From Chryseobacterium camelliae (lineage in GTDB: Bacteria; Bacteroidota; Bacteroidia; Flavobacteriales; Weeksellaceae), in assembly GCF_027920545.1 (NCBI RefSeq), contig NZ_CP115859.1:2474001-2538000 (forward strand): a stretch of DNA of 64,000 nucleotides, read 5' to 3'. Below are positions 10,912-19,665 of the stretch, in pieces (the first letter of the stretch is position 1; every line of letters begins with the position of its first letter). Both the position numbers and the translations under genes were made by a program. The notes under the pieces were generated by a model that did not search any database, was not told where the DNA came from, and saw nothing but the letters and a program-made list of their open reading frames with translations.

Positions 10912-10960
10912 CGTAGGGTCTACGCGGGACAACTTAATGAAGAATAAGGCAGTGCCTTAT
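10912..10960 (+). other. Two small hairpins upstream of smpB
   Basis: CGTAG (10912-10916)/CTACG (10920-10924) with a GGT loop, and ATAAGGC (10944-10950)/GCCTTAT (10954-10960) with an AGT loop. Both are perfect stems in the 204-base space between the divergent ABC-F and smpB genes. Neither has a T tract. Their role is unknown; a structured leader is one possibility and chance is another. Confidence 0.3.
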
Positions 10961-10997
10961 AGAATTATGGTATTATAGTAATTACACGAATTTTAAA

Positions 10998-11456
10998 ATG
11001 AAGATTGAAAAGACAGTCAATATACTAAACAGAAGAGCCAGATTTGAGTACGAAATTCTTGAAGAATATGAAGCGGGAATGGTTTTAACGGGTACGGAAA
11101 TAAAATCTTTGCGTTCCTCCAAGGCTTCTATTGCAGAATCGTTCTGTCAGTTTATTGATGGGGAGTTATACATTATTAATATGATGATTGATGAGTATAA
11201 ATTGGGAACTTTTTATAATCACAAAACAAAAAGGGAACGGAAATTGCTCTTGCACAAAAAAGAATTGCAAAAACTGGAAAAGAAATTAAAGGATGCAGGA
11301 AATACAGTCATACCTTTAAAATTATATATCAACGACAGGGGAAAAGCAAAGGTCTTAATTGCCTTAGGGAGAGGGAAAAAACTGTTTGATAAAAGGGAAA
11401 GCATAAAAGATAGAGAAAATAAACGGAACCTGGATAGAATATTAAAGAAAAGTTAA
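10998..11456 (+). CDS. smpB: SsrA-binding protein SmpB
   Basis: A 152-residue RNA-binding protein that delivers tmRNA to stalled ribosomes for trans-translation. The family hallmarks are in place: an N-terminal NRRARFEYEILEEYEAG, the GTEIKSLR strand, and a basic C-terminal tail (DRENKRNLDRILKK) that enters the decoding site. Length is typical. No tmRNA (ssrA) gene was seen in the window. The gene stands alone, divergent from the ABC-F gene and 77 bases before ompA. Confidence 0.95.
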   Translation: MKIEKTVNILNRRARFEYEILEEYEAGMVLTGTEIKSLRSSKASIAESFCQFIDGELYIINMMIDEYKLGTFYNHKTKRERKLLLHKKELQKLEKKLKDAGNTVIPLKLYINDRGKAKVLIALGRGKKLFDKRESIKDRENKRNLDRILKKS

Positions 11457-11472
11457 AAATCATCTAAAAAAC

Positions 11473-11504
11473 TTTGTATATAAAGAAAAATTATATTTAT
11501 TTTG
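11473..11504 (+). promoter_or_regulatory. Near-consensus promoter for the OmpA gene
   Basis: TTTG (11473-11476) is followed 20 bases later by TTATTTTG (11497-11504), one mismatch from TAnnTTTG. The predicted start would give a leader of about 25 bases before the ATG at 11534. Confidence 0.45.
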
Positions 11505-11533
11505 CATTATCAATTATTTAATCATTTAATTCT

Positions 11534-13021
11534 ATGAAAAATCTAAAATTAGGAATTTCAGCATTGGCACTTACTGTTGCTTCTACTGTGTTCGCTCAGA
11601 CAACCAACAATCCTTGGTTGATCGGAGTTGGTGCTCACGCGGAGAACCATACGGCACAAAGAGGGAACTTCAGTAATACGTTCTCTGCTAATAATTTGAC
11701 GAAGAACATGTTCAATATGAACAACTTCTCTGTTACTCCGCCATTGTCTAAGCTTACTGTAGCTAGAAATATTGGTAAAGGTTTAGTTATTGACTGGCAG
11801 ACATCTGTTGGAAATGTAGAAAACAAGAGATTTAACATGGGTAAAGAATTCATGTTAATGACAGGTCTTGGTTTCCAAGCTAAAGCAGCAGGTCTTTTAT
11901 GGAATGAAGAATCTTGGTTCGATCCATATTTAAGAGTTGGTGCTAACTATTTAAGACATGATTATACAGGTCTTTCTTTCCCGAGACAATCTTTTATTAA
12001 CGGAAATCCGGCAGAAGTTATATCTAACGGAGAGAACGGGAATGAAAACGGTAAAGCAAACCATTTTACAGTTTCTACTGGAGCGGGTGTTAACTTTTGG
12101 ATAACTAAAAACTTCGGTTTAGGTGTTCAGGGTGACTATGTTTCTACTCCTGGAGATAAAGCAACTGTTGCTAACTTCTGGCAAGCTTCAGCATCTTTGA
12201 ACTTTAGATTTGGTAACAGAGATAGAGATAAGGATGGTATCTTAGATAAAGACGATCTTTGCCCGGATACACCAGGTTTACCAGAATTCCAAGGATGTCC
12301 TGATACAGACGGTGATGGTATTCCAGATAAAGACGATCAATGTCCAGAAGTAGCTGGTCCAGTTGAAAACAACGGTTGTCCTTGGCCAGATACAGATGGT
12401 GACGGTATTATCGATAAAGATGATGCTTGTCCTACAGTAGCAGGTCCTGCTGAAAATAACGGTTGTCCTTGGCCAGATACAGATGGTGACGGTATCTTAG
12501 ATAAAGATGATGCTTGTCCTACAGTTCCTGGTTTACCAGAATACAACGGTTGTCCTAAACCGGCTGAACCACCAGTAGTGAAAATTAACGAGACATTGAA
12601 AGATATCTTATTTGATTTCAACAAAGCTACAATCAGACCAGAATCAAACGGTAAGTTAGATACTGCAGCTAGAATTATCAAAGAAGCTGATGAGGCTAAC
12701 TTCTTAGTAGTAGGTATGACAGATGCTAAAGGTTCTGCTGCTTATAACTTGAACTTATCTAGACAAAGAGCAGCTGCTGTAGTAGGTGCATTAGAAGCTA
12801 GAGGTATTAACCCTAATACTCTTAAGTCTATCGGTATCGGTTCTCAAGAGGCTACAGTTCCTGCAACTGCTTCAGATGCAGAAAGACAAGTTGATAGAAA
12901 AGTTATTGTAAGAGCTATCTCAGGTGCTGAGTGGGAAACTTACAAGAAAAATGATATCGTTGTCGTAACAAAAGCTAAAAAAGCTGTTAAAAAAGCTCCG
13001 GCTAAGAAAAAGAAAAAATAA
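11534..13021 (+). CDS. Major outer-membrane protein, OmpA family with TSP3 repeats
   Basis: A 495-residue outer-membrane protein. A signal peptide (ending VFAQ) is followed by an eight-stranded-barrel-like region (about residues 25-235), then four thrombospondin type 3 calcium-binding repeats (about 236-350) with D-x-DGDGI-x-DKDD cores. An OmpA/MotB peptidoglycan-binding domain follows (about 355-460; LFDFNKATIRPES and LSRQRAAAVVGALEARG). It should tether outer membrane to peptidoglycan. The C-terminus is an unusual lysine tract ending in five Lys after AKKAVKKAPA. The two inner TSP3 units are near-identical at DNA level. Near-consensus promoter and strong terminator fit an abundant protein. 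Confidence 0.92.
   Translation: MKNLKLGISALALTVASTVFAQTTNNPWLIGVGAHAENHTAQRGNFSNTFSANNLTKNMFNMNNFSVTPPLSKLTVARNIGKGLVIDWQTSVGNVENKRFNMGKEFMLMTGLGFQAKAAGLLWNEESWFDPYLRVGANYLRHDYTGLSFPRQSFINGNPAEVISNGENGNENGKANHFTVSTGAGVNFWITKNFGLGVQGDYVSTPGDKATVANFWQASASLNFRFGNRDRDKDGILDKDDLCPDTPGLPEFQGCPDTDGDGIPDKDDQCPEVAGPVENNGCPWPDTDGDGIIDKDDACPTVAGPAENNGCPWPDTDGDGILDKDDACPTVPGLPEYNGCPKPAEPPVVKINETLKDILFDFNKATIRPESNGKLDTAARIIKEADEANFLVVGMTDAKGSAAYNLNLSRQRAAAVVGALEARGINPNTLKSIGIGSQEATVPATASDAERQVDRKVIVRAISGAEWETYKKNDIVVVTKAKKAVKKAPAKKKKK
12371..12544 (+). repeat. 87-base tandem repeat within ompA (TSP3 units)
   Basis: Two consecutive 87-base units (12371-12457 and 12458-12544) encode 29-residue calcium-binding repeats. 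The first 38 bases are identical and most of the rest matches, much closer than the neighbouring TSP3 units, indicating recent duplication or gene conversion. Confidence 0.8.
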
Positions 13022-13040
13022 TTTATTTTTCTAAATAATA

Positions 13041-13073
13041 AATACCTCCAATTTTTTGGGGGTATTTTTTTTT
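13041..13073 (+). terminator. Intrinsic terminator after the OmpA gene
   Basis: AATACCTCCAA (13041-13051) pairs with TTGGGGGTATT (13056-13066), one G-T wobble, followed by a run of Ts. Confidence 0.85.
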
Positions 13074-13087
13074 CGTTGACTTTTAAT

Positions 13088-13095
13088 TAATTTTG
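13088..13095 (+). promoter_or_regulatory. Bacteroidota -7 box for yebC
   Basis: TAATTTTG matches TAnnTTTG, 20 bases before the yebC ATG. It lies directly after the ompA terminator, so yebC has its own promoter. Confidence 0.5.
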
Positions 13096-13115
13096 TGAAA
13101 AATTTAAAATAAAAA

Positions 13116-13856
13116 ATGGGAAGAGCGTTTGAATATAGAAAAGCTTCTAAAATGGCCAGATGGGACAAAATGGCTAAAACTTTTTCTAAAATAGGTAAAG
13201 ACATTGCTTTAGCAGTTAAAGCAGGAGGTGCTGATCCTGAATCGAATCCGGCACTAAGAAGATGTATCCAGAATGCGAAAGGGGCAAATATGCCAAAAGA
13301 TAATGTAGAAAGAGCAATTAAGAAGGCAAGTGGAGCAGATGCAGAAAACTATGAAGAGGTTACTTATGAAGGATACGGACAAGGTGGTGTTGCTTTTTTT
13401 GTAGAATGTACTACAAACAATACGACAAGAACAGTTGCCAATGTAAGAGCCGTTTTCAATAAGTTTGACGGAAACCTTGGAAAGAACGGTGAATTGGCAT
13501 TTATTTTTGATAGAAAAGGAATTTTCACCATCGATTTATCTCAAATTAAAATGGATTGGGATGATTTTGAAATGGAAATGATTGACGGAGGGGCGGAAGA
13601 CGTGGAAAAAGATGAAGAAGAAGTGATGATTACTACTGCTTTTGAAGATTTCGGATCATTGTCTCATAAATTGGATGAGCTGGGGATAGAAGCAAAAAGC
13701 GCAGAATTACAGAGGATTCCAAACAATACAAAAGAAGTAAATGAAGAGCAGTTCAAGGCAAATATGAAAATGCTTGAGCGTTTCGAAGATGATGACGATG
13801 TACAAAACGTATATCATAACATGGAAATCACAGAAGAGTTAATGAACTCTCTATAA
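13116..13856 (+). CDS. yebC: YebC/PmpR (TACO1) family protein
   Basis: A 246-residue cytoplasmic protein. The family start MGRAFEYRKASKMARW is present (usually GHSKW in Gram-negatives; GRAFEYRK is the Bacteroidota form). NPALRRCIQNAKGANMPKDN and the glycine-rich YEGYGQGGVAFFVE also fit, and the acidic middle domain is intact. The family was described as transcriptional regulators and more recently as ribosome-acting factors helping translation of difficult sequences; which applies here cannot be told. A single gene with its own promoter. Confidence 0.94.
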   Translation: MGRAFEYRKASKMARWDKMAKTFSKIGKDIALAVKAGGADPESNPALRRCIQNAKGANMPKDNVERAIKKASGADAENYEEVTYEGYGQGGVAFFVECTTNNTTRTVANVRAVFNKFDGNLGKNGELAFIFDRKGIFTIDLSQIKMDWDDFEMEMIDGGAEDVEKDEEEVMITTAFEDFGSLSHKLDELGIEAKSAELQRIPNNTKEVNEEQFKANMKMLERFEDDDDVQNVYHNMEITEELMNSL

Positions 13857-13917
13857 AAAATAATATAGCATTCATATACAGTTAATTTTCAATTAGTTTC
13901 TTTGCATAAAATCATCT

Positions 13918-14745
13918 ATGAAGAGAAACATTGAGTTGGTTGTCATTTCGGATGTTCATTTGGGGACTTATGGATGTAAGGCTAAAGAATTATTACAATA
14001 TCTGAATTCCATTCAGCCTAAAACTTTAGTTTTGAATGGCGATATCATTGATATTTGGCAATTCAAAAAGTCTTACTTTCCTAAACCTCATTTAAAAGTC
14101 ATTAAGAAAATTCTTTCTTTGGCTACAAAAAATACGCAAGTATTCTATATTACCGGAAACCACGACGAGATGTTCCGGAAGTTTACAGATTTCGAGCTGG
14201 GAAAACTAAAAGTCTGTAATAAAATCTGCTTAGATATCAACAACAAAAAAACCTGGATTTTTCACGGAGATGTCTTTGATGCATCGGTACAGCATTCCAA
14301 ATGGATTGCAAAACTGGGCGGAAAAGGCTATGATTTGCTGATCGTAATCAATAATGTTGTAAATTGGTTTTTGGAGAAAATGGGTAAAGAGAAATATTCA
14401 TTTTCAAAAAAAATTAAAAATAATGTGAAAAAAGCGGTCAAGTATATTGGCGATTTTGAATTAACGGCTTCTGAACTGGCCATCGACAATCATTACGACT
14501 ATGTGGTTTGCGGGCATATTCATCAACCCCAAATTCGTGAGGTAGTCACCAAAAAAGGATCTTGTACTTATCTCAATTCCGGAGATTGGATAGAAAACTT
14601 ATCCGCTTTGGAATACCATGATAACGAATGGAAGATTTTTTATTACGATGAGCATAAACACTTGCTTAAAGATGATGAAACCGAAGAAATTCAGGATATT
14701 CCCAATGCTGAGCTTTTGAAACTGGTAACCAATTTTTCTAAATGA
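13918..14745 (+). CDS. LpxH-like metallophosphoesterase
   Basis: A 275-residue calcineurin-type phosphoesterase. The metal-binding motifs are in order: SDVHLG (residue 11), NGDIIDIW (near 41), TGNHDEM (near 81), FHGDVFD (near 119) and CGHIHQPQ (near 199). The closest functional family is UDP-2,3-diacylglucosamine diphosphatase, which makes lipid X in lipid A synthesis; members of this Bacteroidota branch are often annotated so, but activity is inferred. The stop overlaps the next gene's ATG by four bases, so it is coupled to the glycosyltransferase, consistent with an envelope glycolipid role. Confidence 0.82.
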   Translation: MKRNIELVVISDVHLGTYGCKAKELLQYLNSIQPKTLVLNGDIIDIWQFKKSYFPKPHLKVIKKILSLATKNTQVFYITGNHDEMFRKFTDFELGKLKVCNKICLDINNKKTWIFHGDVFDASVQHSKWIAKLGGKGYDLLIVINNVVNWFLEKMGKEKYSFSKKIKNNVKKAVKYIGDFELTASELAIDNHYDYVVCGHIHQPQIREVVTKKGSCTYLNSGDWIENLSALEYHDNEWKIFYYDEHKHLLKDDETEEIQDIPNAELLKLVTNFSK

Positions 14746-15713
14746 AAATATTATATGCATTTCAGGGAACAGGAAACGGACATGTAGCAAGAGCACAGGA
14801 AATCATTCCTATCCTTAAAAAATATGGAGAAATCGATACCTTAATCAGCGGACATCAATCGCAATTAAAGGCCGATTTTGACATTAATTTCCAACATAAA
14901 GGCATTTCCCTTCTTTACGATAAAACAGGCGGTTTATCATACAGAAAAACGTTTTTCGATAATGAATTCTTTAAAGCCGTAAAAACGATCAGGGAAATAG
15001 AACTTTCACAATATGATTTAATCATCAACGATTATGAACCCATAACAGGTTGGGCTTGCAAATTGAAAAAGCTTCCTATGATTGAGCTTAGTCATCAAGC
15101 TTCCATGAGTTTTAAAGAAACTCCAAAACCGGAGAAAAGAGACTTTTTAGGAGAATTAATACTGGAATATTATGTTCCCAGTGAACGAAAAATCGGGTTT
15201 CATTTTGAAAACTATCATCCGCAAATTAAAAAGCCCGTTATCAGGAAAAAAATAAGAAATCTTAATCCTGATAAAAAAGGGTTTTACCTGGTCTATCTCC
15301 CGAGTTTTTCGGATGAAAATATCATTAAGGTTTTAAAGCAGATTCCTGTTGAATGGAAAGTCTTTTCCAAATACACAAAACTTCAGTTTAGAGAAAATAA
15401 TGTTGAGGTTTACCCAATTGACGAAATCCAATATTTGAACAGTTTCGAAAATTGTGACGGTATTTTATGTAATGCAGGTTTTGAAAGTCCGGCTGAAGCT
15501 CTTTTTATGGATAAAAAATTATTCGTCATTCCTATTCATAATCAATATGAGCAAGAATGTAATGCATGTGCTTTAGACAAAATGGGAATCCCCAATTCTA
15601 AGGTTTTACAGCTTGAAGAAATAGAAAACTGGGTGAATAGCAATCAGCATCTGAAAGTAGATTATCCAAATGATATTGAAGAGATTCTTGTGAATGAAGT
15701 TTTAGTTCTTTAA
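14742..15713 (+). CDS. GT28-like glycosyltransferase family protein
   Basis: A 323-residue protein resembling the MJ1255/VC2487-type family, distantly related to MurG. It has an N-terminal glycine-rich loop (FQGTGNGHVARAQEI, residues 7-21) and a C-terminal donor-binding segment CDGILCNAGFESPAEAL near residue 240, then IPIHNQYEQE. No signal or membrane helix is seen, so it probably works at the inner face of the membrane. The start is the ATGA overlap with the LpxH-like gene. Its acceptor is unknown; an envelope lipid is plausible from context only. The 3' end overlaps the convergent acetyltransferase gene by 12 bases. Confidence 0.75.
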   Translation: MKILYAFQGTGNGHVARAQEIIPILKKYGEIDTLISGHQSQLKADFDINFQHKGISLLYDKTGGLSYRKTFFDNEFFKAVKTIREIELSQYDLIINDYEPITGWACKLKKLPMIELSHQASMSFKETPKPEKRDFLGELILEYYVPSERKIGFHFENYHPQIKKPVIRKKIRNLNPDKKGFYLVYLPSFSDENIIKVLKQIPVEWKVFSKYTKLQFRENNVEVYPIDEIQYLNSFENCDGILCNAGFESPAEALFMDKKLFVIPIHNQYEQECNACALDKMGIPNSKVLQLEEIENWVNSNQHLKVDYPNDIEEILVNEVLVL

Positions 15714-15992
15714 AAAAATATCTTCCACATCATTCATTCTCATCATTACAGATCTCGCATACGAACAGTGAGGGTAAACTTTCCAGTTGTTTTCTCTTGC
15801 AAATTTAATCGCTTCTTCTACCAGGAATTTCCCCATTCCGCGGCCTTCAAATTCAGGATGTACCAGAACAAAAGAAATAATAAACCTGTTTTCTTCAGGG
15901 AAAATAGTATAGGTCAATCTTCCGACTTCTTTAATTTCATTGTTTAAAGTGATGACACCGCCGTTTCCGGATTTGTTGTTTTCAAATTTCAT
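15702..15992 (-). CDS. Small GNAT-type N-acetyltransferase (NATD1-like)
   Basis: A 96-residue protein of the short Gcn5-related family. The acetyl-CoA-binding loop is HPEFEGRGMGKFLVEEA (about residues 51-67), followed by NNWKVYPHCSYARSVM, the typical C-terminal motif of these mini-acetyltransferases. The substrate is unknown. It stands alone and runs 12 bases into the end of the convergent glycosyltransferase gene. The following spacer (15993-16159) holds AT-rich sequence with no gene. Confidence 0.85.
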   Translation of the reverse strand: MKFENNKSGNGGVITLNNEIKEVGRLTYTIFPEENRFIISFVLVHPEFEGRGMGKFLVEEAIKFARENNWKVYPHCSYARSVMMRMNDVEDIFLKN

Positions 15993-16159
15993 AGCTCATA
16001 TTTTGATATTGATAAAAGTACAAAAATTACACCGTCGGAGTTTTGATGTACATCAAGAAAAGAATATGAAGTATGAATAGTCAATCCATTTCTCTTTTCA
16101 ATTTTAAAATCGAATTAAAAATTCACGATTCACTTGCGAAGCAAAATTGACAATTGACA

Positions 16160-16906
16160 TTAATTGTCTTTCCCAGTATAATAATTATAATCCTTAATAA
16201 TAATCCCTATAAACTGTCTCTCAGTCATTGTAGGATCTGTTTCCAGTTTCAGTATGCTTTTAATTTTCTCGGAAAGCTTATTGATGACCTGCCTGTCATC
16301 TACCCTTAATGCCTTTTGATAGTTATCCTTAATGATTCTCATATCATTGTCGCTTAAAGCAATCACCTGTGGGAAAGAAGGAATGTAATCTTCATGGATG
16401 TTTTCCAGAATGGTATGAGAAATATTGATGCTGTTCTTCAATGAAATAACAGCAGTTCCTGAAGCAATATCTCCCAAACGCTGGTTGTTTTTAGAAACAA
16501 TCATAGAAATAAGACCGATTACCCCGGCAAATAAAGTATCAATAATTCTGAATACCCAGCGAATAAGATAATCTCCAAAACTAGCCTGGTAACCGTCAAT
16601 TTTTACGACTCTTATTTTCAACGCTTTTTTACCGGGAGTCTGTCCTTCCATAAGACTTTCCAAGACTAACGGGTAAATGTAAACGGGAAAAGTAATAACA
16701 ATATAAATTGCCATTTGAGACCATCGGTCCAGCCCCTCCAGTAAGTAGCCTAAATCCAGAACATTGAAAAATAAATAAAAAATAACGACCACATAAGCAA
16801 TTTTTATAAGCAGGTCGATGATAAATGCAAGCATCCTTTCACCCACGCTTGCCACATTAAAATTAATGTTGACATTTTGTGAGGTGTTAATCGCAATTTG
16901 AGACAT
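16160..16906 (-). CDS. RDD family membrane protein
   Basis: About 248 residues if started at the ATG encoding MSQIAINTSQNV; a longer in-frame start at 16960 would overlap the divergent gene and adds an unlikely leader. The RDD domain (VGERMLAFIIDLLIK, then EGQTPGKKALKIRVV and YLIRWVFRIIDTLF) has three to four membrane helices (about residues 25-150). A soluble C-terminal domain of about 90 residues follows. RDD proteins are proposed transporters or stress proteins; function here is open. It is divergent from, and 27 bases away from, the SpoIIM-like gene and probably belongs to the MoxR cluster. Confidence 0.85.
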   Translation of the reverse strand: MSQIAINTSQNVNINFNVASVGERMLAFIIDLLIKIAYVVVIFYLFFNVLDLGYLLEGLDRWSQMAIYIVITFPVYIYPLVLESLMEGQTPGKKALKIRVVKIDGYQASFGDYLIRWVFRIIDTLFAGVIGLISMIVSKNNQRLGDIASGTAVISLKNSINISHTILENIHEDYIPSFPQVIALSDNDMRIIKDNYQKALRVDDRQVINKLSEKIKSILKLETDPTMTERQFIGIIIKDYNYYTGKDN

Positions 16907-16933
16907 ATTTTTTATTATTTTAGCCTTACAATT

Positions 16934-17917
16934 ATGAGAGAAGTTTATTTCATTAAACAAAATAAAGAAAAATGGTTGGGAATTGAGCAGGTTATTCAGG
17001 GGAAAATAAAAAAAAATCCGGACGACCTTTCTTCGCTGTACATTAATCTCATCAATGATCTTTCTTTTGCACAGACTTACTATCCCAAAAGCAATACAAC
17101 GGTTTATTTAAATCATCTCTCTTCCCAGATTTACCAGAAGATTTATAAAACGAAAAGAGTAGAGCAAAACCGTATTATATATTTCTTTAAAACCGAAGTT
17201 CCCCTTTTGGTATTCCAATACAGAAGATATCTTTTCTATGCTTTCCTGTTTTTTATTCTTTTTACTTCTATGGGAGTCGTTTCGGCCATTTATGATAAAG
17301 ATTTTGCCAATATCATTTTGGGAGAAGATTATGTAAACATGACGGTTGAAAACATTAAAAAAGGAAATGCGGTAGGTGTGTATCAGAGCGGTTCCACATG
17401 GGGAAGCACCATCGGAATTATTTTTAATAATATCGGAGTAGGAGCAAAGTTGTATCTGTACGGAATTTTCTGCGGGGTCGGAACACTGTTCGCTTTGTTG
17501 TCGAACAGTATTATGCTGGGTTCTTTTCAGTATTTCTTTTATGAATACGGAGCTTTGAAAGACAGTGCAAGAGGAATCTGGCTTCACGGAGTTTTTGAAA
17601 TCTTTTCCATGGTTGTTGAGGCTATGTGCGGGTTGATTTTAGGAGCGTCCATTTTATTTCCGAAAACACTTTCCAGATTCAATTCTTTAAAAATAGGATT
17701 TAAAGACTCTTTTAAAATATTTTTGAGTACAGTTCCCTTTACCATCTGTGCCGGAATTATTGAAGGGTATGTGACAAGACATGCGTTAAAAATGCCTTTG
17801 ATGCTGAATATCATTATTATTTTAGGGTCATTGGGAATGATCGGGTTTTACTATTTTGTGTACCCTTTTATGGTGAATAAAAAAATTAATAAAAACATAC
17901 ATGATGCAGTTTTATAA
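16934..17917 (+). CDS. SpoIIM-like (stage II sporulation protein M family) membrane protein
   Basis: About 327 residues beginning MREVYFIKQNK; the ATG at 16898 lies inside the divergent RDD gene and is unlikely. A soluble N-terminal helical part (about 1-95) precedes five to six membrane segments (for example LFYAFLFFILFTSMGVVSAI and a glycine-rich LYGIFCGVGTLFALL). The family shares its name with a sporulation protein, but this organism is not a spore former; outside Firmicutes these genes accompany MoxR/DUF58 clusters, exactly as here. The next gene overlaps by 17 bases. Confidence 0.85.
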   Translation: MREVYFIKQNKEKWLGIEQVIQGKIKKNPDDLSSLYINLINDLSFAQTYYPKSNTTVYLNHLSSQIYQKIYKTKRVEQNRIIYFFKTEVPLLVFQYRRYLFYAFLFFILFTSMGVVSAIYDKDFANIILGEDYVNMTVENIKKGNAVGVYQSGSTWGSTIGIIFNNIGVGAKLYLYGIFCGVGTLFALLSNSIMLGSFQYFFYEYGALKDSARGIWLHGVFEIFSMVVEAMCGLILGASILFPKTLSRFNSLKIGFKDSFKIFLSTVPFTICAGIIEGYVTRHALKMPLMLNIIIILGSLGMIGFYYFVYPFMVNKKINKNIHDAVL

Positions 17918-18863
17918 AAAAAGAGATTTCGGAGCATTCATCAGCGATAGCTTCTCTTTCTTTAAGCTTTATGGTAAAAACTATTTCAAAAACTATATTT
18001 TACTGAACGGGCTTCTTATGATCTTGATGGTCGTTGTGTTCATTTTTGGGTTTAAAGAACTTTTTGGGCAGGTTTTAGGTTCAAATATCAGTGGAGAGAG
18101 TTATTACTTTGAAAATTATTTTGAGGATAATTTAGGAATGTTTTTTACGGTAGGGATTATTACATTCGTGCTGTTTATCATTTTAATGATTATCAATTAT
18201 CTCTATCCTGTTTTTTACCTGAAAAGATTGGCCGATGGAGAAACCAGGATAAAAACGGATGATATTTTAGGCGATTTTAAAAAGAACTTCAAGAAAATAA
18301 TCATTTTATGTCTTGGGATGGCTTTTATCGTTATGCCATTGTCTCTGATTGTTTTCGGGGTTTCTTATGCATTGATGATTATTGTCATCGGCTTTTTTCT
18401 TATGCTCTTTGTAGGCCCCACATTGTTCAACGTGATTACATTTTTAATGTATGATTATTTCAATTCTACGCGAGGCTTTTTTGAAAGCCTAAGCTATTCC
18501 ATACGGGCTCAGTTCTCTTATTCAAACGCCAGAGAAGGTTCTCCTTATTGGAAATATTGGGGAAGTACGCTTATTATTTCCATCATTTTGTATGTCATTT
18601 CAATGATTTTTACAGCTATACCGATGATGATGTTTTTTGCGACATTAACCACTACGGCTCCGGACGGAAACTTTGAGCAGAATCCTCTTGGCGGTAGCTT
18701 TGGAATTGTGTTTTTTGTCCTGTACGGAATTTCATTATTGGTTTCGTTCTTTACTTCAAATCTACTGTATGTAAATGCGGGGTTGATGTATTATGATAAC
18801 AGAACAGACCTTCACCAGAAAATGGAATTGGCAGAAATTGATACGATTGGAATTAATGAATAA
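17901..18863 (+). CDS. Polytopic membrane protein of the MoxR cluster
   Basis: 320 residues with about six predicted membrane helices (residues 30-55, 80-105, 125-150, 150-175, 225-250 and 270-295) and no catalytic motif I recognise. A conserved-looking loop FFESLSYSIRAQFSYSNAREG sits in the middle. It overlaps the upstream SpoIIM-like gene by 17 bases and the downstream DUF4129 gene by eight, so the three are translationally coupled. A second ATG one codon later is an alternative start. Function unknown; context suggests a membrane partner of the MoxR ATPase system. Confidence 0.75.
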   Translation: MMQFYKKRDFGAFISDSFSFFKLYGKNYFKNYILLNGLLMILMVVVFIFGFKELFGQVLGSNISGESYYFENYFEDNLGMFFTVGIITFVLFIILMIINYLYPVFYLKRLADGETRIKTDDILGDFKKNFKKIIILCLGMAFIVMPLSLIVFGVSYALMIIVIGFFLMLFVGPTLFNVITFLMYDYFNSTRGFFESLSYSIRAQFSYSNAREGSPYWKYWGSTLIISIILYVISMIFTAIPMMMFFATLTTTAPDGNFEQNPLGGSFGIVFFVLYGISLLVSFFTSNLLYVNAGLMYYDNRTDLHQKMELAEIDTIGINE

Positions 18864-19650
18864 GATCCTTCTTTTTTTACTTTTTATCACAACCGGGTTT
18901 TCTTTTGCGCAGGAAAGCGAACCTGCGTCTGCTGTAGAAGTTGAAGCAATCGATTCCTTAAGCGGGGAACATTATAGAGGAATGAATCGTGCAGATTCCG
19001 TATTGTTGAAACAACCGGTTACGGAAAACACGGTTTACCCCAAGAAAATTAAAGAAAATATACAGTCGAGATACAAAGGAAACGAGTTTGATTATTCTAC
19101 CTCGAAGCCCAGAGAATCTTTTTTTGAAAAGCTTCAGCGGAAAATTATCAAAATCATCGAAAGTATTTTTGGGAAAACCAGTGTAAGCAGCTCAGGAAAA
19201 ATTACAGAAGTACTGATACGCTTATTTGCCATAGTTTTAATCGGGTTTTTGTTATACTTTATCATCAAATACTTACTGGGGAAAAACGGCAATTTTATTT
19301 TCAGCAAGAAAAATAAAAAGCTGGATATTGAAGCGAAAGAACTTCATGAAAATATTCATGAAATCAACTTCCCGGAAAGTATTGCGCGGTTTGAAAATAA
19401 TGGAGATTACCGGTCTGCAGTTAGATATCAGTTCTTGTTTATTCTGAAAAAGATGAGCGACCGTAAAATTATCGTCTGGAATCCGGAAAAAACCAATAAA
19501 GATTATGTGGCAGAATTAAAAGAAAAACATTTGAAGAGTGAGTTTTCAAATCTGTCATATATTTTCGATTATGTTTGGTACGGCGAGTTCAGTATCGATA
19601 AGGAAGATTATTCCAGATTTAAACAGCAATATCAATCTTTCAAACTGTAA
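18856..19650 (+). CDS. DUF4129 domain membrane protein
   Basis: 264 residues when started at MNKILLFLL, which gives a proper signal peptide (ending FSFAQ) and an eight-base overlap with the previous stop; the longer upstream reading lacks a signal and is rejected. A periplasmic segment is followed by one membrane helix (about residues 115-137, LFAIVLIGFLLYFIIKYLLG) and a cytoplasmic DUF4129 domain (about 180-264, YQFLFILKKMSDRKII and YVWYGEFSI). DUF4129 proteins regularly occur with MoxR and DUF58 genes, as in this operon. Molecular role unknown. Confidence 0.85.
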   Translation: MNKILLFLLFITTGFSFAQESEPASAVEVEAIDSLSGEHYRGMNRADSVLLKQPVTENTVYPKKIKENIQSRYKGNEFDYSTSKPRESFFEKLQRKIIKIIESIFGKTSVSSSGKITEVLIRLFAIVLIGFLLYFIIKYLLGKNGNFIFSKKNKKLDIEAKELHENIHEINFPESIARFENNGDYRSAVRYQFLFILKKMSDRKIIVWNPEKTNKDYVAELKEKHLKSEFSNLSYIFDYVWYGEFSIDKEDYSRFKQQYQSFKL

Positions 19651-19665
19651 TTAATTGTAGATAAA

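Noticed and set aside
16898..16960. Overlapping long starts of the RDD and SpoIIM-like genes
   Set aside because: Both extensions lack family similarity and would make the divergent genes overlap; the internal ATGs at 16906 (minus) and 16934 (plus) fit the families.
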